NCBI GenBank assembly: GCA_965178125.1
Contig: OZ237738.1
Location: forward strand, 186,001-250,000
DNA length: 64,000 nt
Reading direction: 5' to 3'
DNA from: Bilabrum cf. latius
Taxonomy: Eukaryota; Bigyra: Bicosoecida; Bigyra; Bicosoecida
Shown here: positions 24,625 through 35,300 of the stretch, one piece after another
Position numbering within the stretch: position 1 is the first letter of the stretch
How the letters are laid out: each line of letters starts with the position of its first letter
Notes under the pieces: generated by a model
Seen by the model: the letters and a program-made list of their open reading frames with translations, nothing else
Database searches by the model: none
What the model was told of the DNA's origin: nothing
Program-made: the position numbers and the translations under genes

Positions 24625-25938
24625 TCATAGCGCCTCGGGGCCGACATACAGCGAATGCGCTGCGAACAGCAGGAAAAGTACACCCCCTGCGTACGTGACT
24701 GTCTTCTCGCTGATCCTGGATGCAAGCAGCCTGCCACCGAGCACGGCCAGCCCGGTGCAGATGGCGTGACCAATCACGCCGCCGATGCACACGCCGATGG
24801 GCTCCTTCGCCGCTGCCATTGCGATCGTCGCAATCTGGCTGCGGTCCCCCCACTCCGCCACGAAGGTGAGCGAGAATGCGTGGATGAGCACCGCAACCCA
24901 GGCACCTGCTCCGAGTGCTGCAGCGGCGTTGCTCCTCGCAGCGCCGCCCGGTCGCGAGGGCGCAGCAGCTCCCGCTCCATTCCCGCCGCGCTGCTGCACG
25001 CTGCTACCTTCCACTCCGCGGCTAGCTGATTTGCGGGGCGACGCGCCCGCCTCCACGTCGTCATTTGCTTCGCCCTCGTCGGCGAGCTCCTCCTCGACCT
25101 CTGCGAGCTCCTCAGACACACCATCGTTTTTCGTGGGTGCCTCTCGCAACAGCTAAATTCCAAAGAATACGAAGAGGAGGGCGGCTGCGTAGTGCGTATA
25201 CTGCCTTGGCAGCAGCGCCGGCAGGGCGAACCCGATCACTACACTCAGCACGGTCATGACCGCCACAGCACCAAGAGCTCCGGCGTAGACAGCACTCCTA
25301 TCGTTTGTCATGGCCAGAATAGCAGCGATGAAGAAAGTTTTGTCGCCTAGTTCTGTTACGATGATCATTGCAACAGAATTTAGAAGCGCATCAAGGAATC
25401 CCTTTCCCGACGATAGAAGATTCATTGACGACTGCGAGCGACAAGCGCCAGACGAAGGAATGCAAAACAATTGATGTGTCATAATCAACTACTCGCAGCG
25501 ATTTCTCGGCATTTTCATGGGTGGGCAAGGAAAGGCTGCACGTGTCCCCCATGTGCGTGCACCTTGGGAGCACGCAGCTCGTCTCACCTCCAACATGGAC
25601 TTGGCTTCAGGATTCGATTGCAGCTGCCCGAATTCTGTCTCCGTCAGGACACCATCGTGGTTCTTGTCGGCTGTCTCGAATAGCTAGTGGACCTCATTCC
25701 CAGAGCCATCTTGCTCTTGCACTGCGGCATCAGCAGCACCACTAGGCTGAGTCTCACTGCTAGGATTCCCACTGCCTCGTGGTGCTACAAACCCTGTTCC
25801 AGTCTGCTGCGCAGCCAACGGTGCTGTTCGCTTCGGTACCGCATCCTCGCCGATTCCAGAAAAACCCCTGGCCGGGGTCTAGCTGTTCACTGTAACACCA
25901 AGCATCAGCATGGCGCCAACTATCCATATTGTACGCAT
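24625..25938 (-). CDS. GDT1/UPF0016 (TMEM165-type) cation transporter with signal peptide and EF-hand
   Basis: Exon 1 is 25938-25588 (117 codons) and exon 2 is 25431-24625 (TGA), giving 385 residues. The intron is GT-AG, phase 0. Family members move Ca2+ or Mn2+, usually coupled to H+, across Golgi, chloroplast or similar membranes. Both family signatures are present: ELGDKTF in the first half and EWGDRSQ in the second, each in hydrophobic segments, separated by an acidic cytosolic-type loop. TAG codes the Gln in FGIQLLREA at the end of the first half. Exon 1 adds a hydrophobic signal sequence (MRTIWIVGAMLMLGV) and a canonical EF-hand loop at residues 91-102 (DKNHDGVLTETE), immediately before the membrane domain. 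Two more TAG codons lie in exon 1 (residues 20 and 85). The EF-hand suggests Ca2+ sensing on the luminal or outer face; that is inference. Confidence 0.88.
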
Positions 25939-26234
25939 ACTTTAATGCTGTACGACGAAGCTCAAAAAGGTCTGCGGGCCTACACCGTACTATCCCCGGA
26001 TAAGTGCACCGTTTCGAAATTGAACGCAACCCGGAACCTCAAAATCAGACTTTGGCCTGAAAGGGTCGGGGGTCTTGTAGTCCTTGTTTGAGGACTCCTC
26101 TGGATTCAGGTGATCACTCGAACTCCTTCGGGGGCAACGGTGCATCTGGGTGCTTGTGGAATCTTTACCCAACAATGTATTTCTGTATTTCTGTATCAGA
26201 AAAACGAAGTTGCGCCAGTCGTGCTACCAACCTA

Positions 26235-29153
26235 TCAATCCATGCCCGCCAGCCCGCCAGTCTAGAACCTCTCCTCCGGTCCATCCCTGATCCAGACGAG
26301 GTCGATTCCGTTCTTCTCGCAGAACGCCCGGATCCGACCGGCCATGGCCGGGTCCCGCTGGTAAAAGTCCGTTGCATGCAGTGCCTTGACGTGCTTCTTT
26401 ATCCGCACCTGCCCGTGAACCTGAATCTCTTTGTACGCGCTCGTCCGCAGGCACCGCGAGCTGGCCCCCGACGCCTTGCCCGTGGCCACGTGCAGCGCCG
26501 TCCTCAGCTCGTCCTTCGTGAAGGAGGCGAGCACGTGGGCGTAGTACTCGCACGTCGCGACCGTGGCGCTCGGGGAAGAGCTGTCGCAGTCGCACATGGT
26601 GCTTCGCAAGCGAACGTTCCTAAGCTCGAAGTAGGACGCCCCGTACCCGATGCAGCTGGCCACCCCTTTTGGATCCCCCAGCACGTTGAGCACACCGTAC
26701 TTGACACGGTCCTTGGGCTTGGCGTCCTCGTACATGCCGTCGAAAAGACGGTCCTCCCAGCTCCTCCTCGCCTGCAGATTCATGCATCCTCCGGAAAGGC
26801 TCGTCTCGAACTGGTTCCTGTAGTGCGTGTCTCGCTCCAGGAATCGCAGCACGCTCCCCAGGTTGAGGTGGATGATGATGGGGGCCTCGTCCCGAATGTA
26901 CCGAAACAGGGCGTTCATGTGCTTCCTCCTGAAACCAAGCATCCGCACGCGTTTCTCGATGCGCTGCATCGCGTCATGCGACTTGACCCTCGCGTCGTTT
27001 GCCACGTGAGCGATGGCCGCCCTCTGCCTCGTCGAGAGCTTGTCCAGCTCTTTCTGCTCCCACGGGGGAGGCACGAAGCACTCCAACTCCAGGCCGGCGC
27101 TGCGGATGAGCGCCGCAGCATCCCAGTACGACATCGCCGCCCCGGAAGAAGACGACCCGCCGCCTGCGCCCGCCCCGGAGGCAGGGCCACCCCCCGCTCC
27201 CGCCCCCATCTCCTCCAGCGCCTTCTTCACAGCCTCGTCCTGCTGCCCTTTGCCCAGCATCGCTACATCCAGCCCCACCTCGGCGAGAGTCACCCTCGCC
27301 CTCTCCCTCGCCTCTTTGCTGCCCCCCAGCAAGAAGGTCTGCACCTGCGCATCCACCTCCTCACGCCCCCCCAGCAGCACAGAGGCAGCCTCAAGCTGCT
27401 CCTCCGACCACCCTTTCCCATCCACGTCGACCCCCGCCCCGACCACCCGCAAGAACTCGGCTGCGTCCACCTTCTCCCCCTTCTCCATGCGGTCCAGCAG
27501 AGCAGAAGCCTCCTCGGACACAACCGTATCGTCCACGAGGGCCAATCCACCGGCACTCTCCGCTCCCTTGCCGCCCGCGCTTGCCCCCGCAGAGCCGCCC
27601 TTACCCCCGCCGCTCGAACCAGAGCCGCCCTCCGCCGCGGCTTCTCGCGCGGCTCGGGCCACCCTGGCACTGGACGAGCCCCCGCCCTGGGTCCCGTACT
27701 GCAGGCCCAAGTCCTGCACCCCCTCTGGATTGGTTCGGGCTGCAGCGGCTGCTGCCTCTGCTGCGCCGGCCTCCTCGTCCTCCGCTGCCTCTGCAGCAGC
27801 CGTGCCTCGCACGACCGCCGCCACCGCCGCCTCCACTGGGTCCGTGAGCAGGCCCGCTTCCTGCAGCTGCATGCGCGCCAGCTGCCGCATCTCGGGATCC
27901 ACGTCACTCTGCTGCCCCCCCGATAGACCCTACCCCTTGCCCTAGTCCTTACCTTTGTCCACTCCTCCGTCGCTGCTCTCCGCCTCAAAGCCCCCGGAGG
28001 AGTCGTCCCAGCCCAGGCCCAGCGGGACACCCGCCATCCGCCTAAGCTCGATCACGGCGTCGAATCCACCCAGCCCCTCAGTGGCTGCGCGGCGCCTCTC
28101 CACTAGTTCCGCAATCCTGTCGCTGGGTAGGACAGACGCCGCGGGAGGAAGCGGGATCCGGCTGGCAGCCGCGGGCTGGCGGCCTGCAGCCGCATCCAGG
28201 TCCAACGCAGATGCCTTCTTGGAGGGCACTGCGGAAGACCCGGAGCCAGAAGGAGCCTGTTCCCCGGCGTCTTCCTCGCCGTCATCGCTCCATGCATCAT
28301 CGCCCTCGCCCTCGCCCTCGCCCTCACCTTCGCTCTCCTGCTCTCTTCCAGTGCCAGCGCTTCGTGTGTCATCGCCCTAGGAGGATGTGCCCGACTACGA
28401 CCCAGGTGCAGGCGCCGGCTCCTCGATCCCATCGCTTTCATCCGAATCCTCTGCTGGATCTTCCGCGGGGTTCACGTCCTCTTCACCACCCCCTATTTTC
28501 TCAGCTCTGATGCCAACCCCTGCTGCTCCACCCTGGGCTGCACCTGCAGCGACCGCCGCAGTTGTGCTGCTGCTTCCCGCGGCCCCAATGGCGGCAGTGG
28601 AACTAATCAGCTTGCGCTGCAGGTCCTCAAGCATGGCATCCACTGGAAGCGCGAATTGGGCCAACTGATGTTGTACTGCCATCTTCTAGGCGTGCGGGGT
28701 GCTCTCATCCAGCAGCTTCAGCAGCAATCGCTCCACCCGGCGCTTCCCGCCAGCCTTTGCAAGCGCAATCGGGTCGGCGCTAATATAGCCCGTGCTTGGT
28801 GTCATACTGCTGCCTGCAGCTTGTAGCTCTCCCACCTAAGCTCGTGCGCCCGCCGATTGCAGGGCCTGCAGCGCCAAGTCTCTGTTGCCCCCACGCCTCT
28901 GGGCTTCGTGAAGCAACCAAAGCATGTCCTTGGTGGCCGCACCGCCGCGTTTCGTGTCAGATCTAGCCAGTGATGCTCCGCACATTGCGCATCGTTTCTC
29001 GTCGACGCCGTTCTCAAAGGCGCAAAGGCTGCACGTCTGAGTCCTGCGACGCCGGGTCATTTCAACCATTCCTGATGGTGGCAGGCCTTCCCTATCGGAT
29101 GGAAGCGGCATAGGTGGCTAAGTGGATGCGCTAGCTGCGCTTGAAGCCGCCAT
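26235..29153 (-). CDS. RanBP2-type zinc-finger protein with a DUF3626-like C-terminal region
   Basis: A single open frame of 972 residues from the ATG at 29153 (MAASSAASAST, then TAG) to TGA at 26235. Cys41, Cys44, Cys55 and Cys58 form a RanBP2-type finger (CxxC-x10-CxxC), a fold that often binds ubiquitin or single-stranded RNA; the usual Trp is absent. A helical block follows (about residues 110-160), then acidic (GE)n and Ala/Gly-rich linkers. From about residue 740 to the end there is an ordered region with HYRNQFETSLSGG, WEDRLFDGMYEDA, YGVLNVLGDP and a Cys-rich RSTMCDCDSS element; this pattern recalls DUF3626, whose function is unknown. TAG codons occur at 28688, 28395, 27944 and 26264 among others. 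The two stretches that look like splice sites near 27903-27950 are not needed, since the frame is open. The finger is confident; the DUF3626 relation is from memory. Confidence 0.72.
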
Positions 29154-29312
29154 AATATGGACTGCAGCTGACTGGAGGGCTCGAGAACGCCCAAGTTGCA
29201 GTTCGAGAAAATGGTGTTGCAACCGCCGTCGCTTTCAAGAAGAAGATTAAAACCGCCGTCGCCACCAGCTCGATGCAAGGCCTCGTGCATTCTATTAGAA
29301 TCATAGTTGCAA
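29154..29312. other. Short spacer between two minus-strand genes
   Basis: Only 159 bases separate the TGA of the CHAT-NB-ARC gene from the ATG of the RanBP2-finger gene on the same strand. No operon-like co-transcription can be concluded. Confidence 0.5.
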
Positions 29313-32300
29313 TCATTTCCTGCTGCCCCGACCCTACTTCACCCCGCTGGCTCGCATCGCCTGCTGCCGCCGCGCCTGCGGCTACGCGCCGGCCGCGCGT
29401 CTGCGGCGCCCCGCCACGGGACCGCCGGACGCAGCTTGCGCCTGTGCCTGCGCGACCCTCTCCAGCTGCCTGGGCCCTAGCCCAGTTCCAAGGCCCGAGG
29501 GACTCTCCGTGCCGCTCCCAGTCCCGCCCCCGCCCACCGAACCGAAGCTGCTCGTCCTCGCCGGAGCAGGTGCTCGGGAAGGCAGCCGCTCCTCCAGACT
29601 CTCCGACAGGCCGCCACTCGTCACATCACCCCTTGCACTCCCACGGCTTTCTTCCGGTACCTGTCGCCGGCTAGACCCGCCTGGGATGCCCCGCCCCCCT
29701 GCCTGCGCGGGGGTGTCACCAGTGGCACTCGGACCGTCCTACGATGCAGCGGGGCCACTGTCACTGCGACTGCTGCCCCCGTCTGCTGCCCTTCTCCGGC
29801 TGCTCCTGTCTTGCGTGCTGCGTGGGGGTGACGAGTACGTCCCTTGGACTGAACCACTGGCAAGGTCTACCTGCAGCGATGGACGGGCGGTCTGATCGAT
29901 CTCCTCCCACACGTCGAGCTGCTCGTCGTCTGCATCCAGAGAAATCTGCCCCACGGTGCCTTGGCTCTCGGGTGCATCGAGGGGCCCAAGCAGACGAAAG
30001 TCACCGGAGCCCTCACGACTGCGCTACACAGACGGGGAGGAAGTGCCAGGCTTTTCTGATCCATCTGCTGCGTTCATGTGTCCGGTACGCCTCCCTCTTG
30101 ACCCCTGCCTGAGACTTGCTCCCGACCCGGCTGGCAGGGGCAGCCTAGAGGCAGGCACAGGCCCAGGCACCCTTGCGTTCAAGCCAGCCCTTGGCTCTCT
30201 CGATGCAGGCCGAGACGCACCCCGAGGAGAACTTGTGTTCGTGCTGTCTCTGTGCCCTGTCTTTGAGCTTGCAGCATGACCTGGGCCCGACATTGGTAAG
30301 CCCCTTGCAGTCCTCGCGGCGTAGGAGTGGCGCGAGCCAGTCCGTGCCATCCCGCGGTAGTCCCGTCCCCTGCCTCGCTCACTTCCATGGCCTGACCCAC
30401 GACCCCGCCCTGAGCCTCCACCCAGCCCTGAGCCTCCGCTGCTGCCACCCCTTGCACCACGACCAGCCACACTCCTCTCAGATAGTGCCGGGTGGCCCAC
30501 GTGGGTCCGCCTCCACAGCCTTGGATCCACCGTGCTCTCGGCAGCGTATGGCCGCGCCGGATCCTCCCATACATCCAGCGCGCGAGAACGAGATGCCTGC
30601 CCGTCCGGTTCTTGCCCTTGCCGCAGCCCATACTGTTCTGTTTGCTCTGATTCGACGACGCCGATTGGCATCAGCGCGACACCCGCAGCTTGCTGGCTAC
30701 GAGTCGCACCGCGCACATCTGTTTGCCTGGCAATTTCGCGTCTCGTGGGGGACGGTGGGTCCAATCCAGCAGCTTCCACTGCCAGCCGACCACTGGGGGC
30801 AGAGAGAGATGGGTCTCTGCGACTGGGGGCAGAGGAAGATGGGTCTCTGCGACTGGGGGCAGACAGAGATGGGTCTCTGCGACTGGGGGCAGAGATAGAT
30901 GGGTCTCTGCGACTGGGGGCAGAGGAAGAGGGGTCTCTGCGACTGGAGGATTGCGAAGGCCGCCGCCCGTTTCGAGAGGCGCGACCACCGCGCGACGCAG
31001 CATGCCGCTGATGTCTCAATCTTCGTCGGTTGCTTCTCGCAGATCGTCCAGGGGATGCCGTTGGATCAGGCATAGCTGCCTCGGCCGAGTTATGGTGCCT
31101 CGGGGACCCACTTGTTTGCTACACTTGAAGCACTCGTCGCTCACTCCTGCTCTTGCTACCGACCTTGCCGGGCCATCCTCTTCGGACAGACCCTCCTGCA
31201 TTCTCCTAGGACCCAAGGAATGTTGCCTCCAGGGAGGAGCGGGCATGGGAGTGGGGCTGTAGTCGCAAAGGCTGGGGTGCAGCGTGGCTGGACCGGGCGC
31301 CGGCAGAGCGACGTGCATCAACCTGGCTGCCCCGAGTGAGTCGGCTGCGGCCATCTGGGGGTGCGGTCTCCCGCGCGTCATTCTGCCTCGTGCTGTGCTT
31401 TGACAAGGTGCCAGTCCGTGTGCTCGATACATCGCCGGTGTTGCGTCGTGGTGCCATCTTCGGCAAGTGGCTACGCCTGGGCTTGGCAGCACTGGTCGCG
31501 TTAATACCTCCGTTTGGAGCGGGTCCTACGGATGCTGGCCGCCTCGATACCGGGGTTCGTCGGTCGGCTCGATGTTGATGCGACTGTCGTACGACTGGCT
31601 TGGGGTCAAGCGCATCCTTGAGCATATTCAGGCACGTGTCTCGGTCCACGAGATTGGGACACCGCTCAAGCCAGGCCAGCGAATCGCCCGAACCCCGAAT
31701 TTCAGTCCTCAAGTTTGGGATCACCTTCCCAAACACCGTGCGCAGAATCTGCCTTGCTACTCCCCTCTCTAACTTGGACGGCTCAATCGGCTGGAATAGG
31801 CAAAGCCTCTCAAAATTGGCGCTGCAGCAGACCCGCAGCTTCAGCCATGCAACCGACGGTCCCACGCGGCCGCACACCTGCCGCCGCTTGGCAGCCAGCT
31901 TCTTCTTACCTTTCTTCCCATCGGATGCCCTCTTCTTGTCTGACCCCCCTTTAGCAGCTGCTGCGGCTGAGGAAGAGGACGAGAGGTTGAGCGCTGGCAT
32001 GGCTCCCCTCACTGCCCCACCCTTGGCAGCCCCTAGACTTGGCGAGCGGTGCTTGTCGGAGCCCGCGCTACCCTGCCCACTGCGGCGCGACATGGGCTGC
32101 TTGCCAGTCATGTCCTCGTTTATCAGCCCCTGCAGCTATCTCTGCATGGACCTGTGCTTCTCGGCTTCTTTCTTGAAGCCAGAATCAGCCGACTCGCACA
32201 CTTGCACCAAGGCGTTGTGCAGCGTGGCCTGCACGCCGCGCATGCCGCAGCATTTGGCGAGGACCACACATTTCAGCAACAGCCTCCTCGCCATTGGCAT

Positions 32301-35300
32301 GTCTCCCAGATCAGCAAGCACCGCTCCGTGGAGCGCCATCGCCGATACAGTGCCCATGATGGACCGGCCCTGTCTGTGGAACACCCTAGCCGCGGCGGCC
32401 AGGTGTCGCTTAGCGCCATCAGCGTCCCCAACCCGCAGACTCACCAGTGCGCATGCACGCTTCACGCATGCTTCGGCAAAGGACATTTGAATCTGTCTCA
32501 ACCCCTGTGTGGCAGCTGCCAGCGGAGACTAGGCCTCGCCAGCTCCGCTGGAGGCTTGTAGGGTGGCAAGTTGGTACCGCGGTATGGCCAGTGGGCTGCC
32601 AGAATCAGGACCTGTGCCTGCCAGAACACCTCGCGCTGAGTCTGCCCTGCGAATCGCAGCTGATACAAATTCACCGCTAGTACCCTGTAGAGATCTTGTA
32701 GGGTGTGCCTGAGTGGTGCTGCGCCCAACACTCCTGAGTGGCGGGGGCGGTCCAGCTGAGGGGTCGCTTGGGCTCCCCTAGTCATCGGTTTCGGGAGGCG
32801 CAGGGTGGAGAACCTGATCTGGATCTCTGCACTTAGAACCATCGCTGCTGTCAGGCAAACCATCCAACTAAATAGACTGCACATCCCTGTGCTGCAGCCT
32901 TGATTCATGCACACTGTCGCTGGCTTCCTGCACGACAGCCATTGCCAACTGATGGTCATCCGTGCTCTCCCTCCGCAGCAGCAGCTCCGCAAACATGGCA
33001 CTGGATGTGAGAAAATGTTTTGCGGCGCGCCGGCAGGCTCTCCGCAGTCGTACAGAGTAGACCTTCGGCTACTACGGGCGAACATCTCCCAGTCCTCCCT
33101 CGCTGCTCCAGATTTTGCTTCCTGCCACAGAGCCCTCGTACGATCCACCGCCGGGGCTGCCCATGCGGGGGGCATCTGCAAGAGGCGACTCCTCAGGAGG
33201 GTCCTCGTCGCCAACCCACGATACTTCGCCGATCGCGCTGTCCGCTCGCTCGCTACCTGGGATCGACTGCACCATCGCTCCATCACTACTGTCCCCAGCA
33301 ATGCTCCGCGTAACACCCGCCCCGAGCTCAGACTCTTCGCCCCGGTAGGTACGCCGAGTTGGTGCACCGGAGTGCAGGCTGTGCAGGTCAATTCCAGTTT
33401 CGCCTGCCTCGGTGCGCTCGTCCAGCACCGTCATGCCGTCTAGTGTACGTCCACGGCGGCCACGGCCTGGTCGAGCCAGCCTATCAGCACGTGTTCGAGT
33501 CGCCTGTGGCTCGGAGCTGTCGTCACTGCCCTCTGATTCTGTACTAGAGTCTGATCCATGCGATCGCGTCTCATCGGACTGCTATCTTGCCATGCTACTT
33601 CCAACTTGCTGGGGCGTTGTCAAGCTGACTTCCCACACGCCAGTACCATTGGATATTCTTTGCTCTCGCGCTGCACCGTCTGATGGACCAGGTGCCTCCT
33701 GCCGCTCGTCTTGAAGCTCTCCTGTCTCCAGGACCTGCATCAGCCGCGCCAACTCGCGACCATAGCTAAAACACTGCAGCAGATTTCGCCGCTGCACCGC
33801 CAGCAAGGCGTCCGCTAGCTTCACCCCACGGAGGGCATCACTGTGCGTCTCGATTAGCTCGGGGCGGGAACTCATGGCCCCCTGCTTGCACTCGTCCAGT
33901 AGCCCAGCTGGCAGAAAGAGCGAGTCCTGGTACACGCTGGCCATGTGCTCTACGTGCAACCGCGCCCACAGCGATATACGAAGCAGCAGCTCGATTCGCA
34001 GCTGCTGCAAAGGAGCGATCGTGCTCGGAACATCCGTGGGGTACACCCGCAGGTGCCTGTAGAACCTTGTGAGTCTCTCCTAGCTCAGGTATCGATGCGA
34101 GATGCGACTCTTGCTGCGCACCGTCTTGACTTCGCTTGAGATGATGCCTGGCTGCTCCACAATGTCCCTCAGGTCACCCTCATCGCGGCATCGAGCCAGC
34201 ACTAGCTGGGCAGGTTCGCGCAGCAGCACGTCAGATCGCAAATCTGGCATGACGCCGCCATCTGTTGCCAAAGCAGCCGATGAATACGAGCCTGTAGCTG
34301 CCTCAACTGACGACATGCGGCGGCGGTCGCTCTCCACTGCGACAGGCGAGCTGGGGAGCTGGTCCGGGAACAGCCGGGCGGCCTCAACGCCCACGTCGCG
34401 CCGACTAGACTTGGCACCGAGTGGCTTTGACAAGCAAGACGCCCATCCCATGCACGCGCGATCGTCCGTGAACAACGAATAGTGTGTCAGGGTAGGCGAG
34501 CGCCTCGACTTTCGGGTTGAGCGCTGCCGGCTCAGATGTAGCTGGCGGGAGAGTTCGCTCCCTGCGGAGGCCACGCTGCTCTAGTCGTCTTCCCAGTGCA
34601 CAGACCGCCCCCGCGACATCCTCTCATCTGGCTCACTTTCGCTTTGCCCGCAGCCTTCATCAAACACTGCTTGCGCTTCTGGGTCGAGCCGATCGAGGCC
34701 TTGGTTGTGCATGCTAGCGAGAATGTAGCTGCCACCAAAGTCCGCGGAAGTCATAACCCGGCGACCCGCTGGGGCGGACGATGAATTGCCGCTGGCAACA
34801 TCATGCCCGTGCAATGGTTCGGAATAAATACCAGCCAGCATCTCACCCAATTGGCTTCCGTGTGACTGCGCCAGCCCATCAGAGCTAGGCAACCGATCTG
34901 TGAGGGAGCGGTGTGTCAAGTCTCCTTTTTTGTGCAAACCGTGCCTGTGGTGGCCACTCTTCTTTATGGTCCGCTGATCCCTTATTCTCATGATGTTCCT
35001 GACGTAGTGCTTGAGGAAACCCGCAGAATCGTGCAGCAAGCCTTTGGCCCGGTCTTTGCCAACGCAAAGCGACCTGTTTTTAAGCGATGCCAGAGCTGCA
35101 TTCAGCCTTCGGCGCGCATCTCGGGCTGATGCCCCCCTGCGCCCCGGAGCCCCAAAGCGAGGGAAATTCCCAGACCCCTCCGTGATGCCTGTCCACCCTG
35201 ATGCCTCTGAAACGCCCCCAATGCTCGCAGCTCGCTTCTAGGTTCCCGGTTGCAACCCATCTCTGTGCCCGCTCTCCCGCATGTCTACCGGGTCCTCATC

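Noticed and set aside
27903-27950. A possible 40-base intron (GTAAGGAC to GGGGGGCAG) in the RanBP2-finger gene
   Set aside because: With TAG as Gln the frame is open through it and joins the same protein, so no intron is needed. It remains possible only if RNA shows it.
30792-30941. CRISPR array
   Set aside because: The 30-base units are directly adjacent without spacers, lie in frame inside a coding region, and the genome is eukaryotic.
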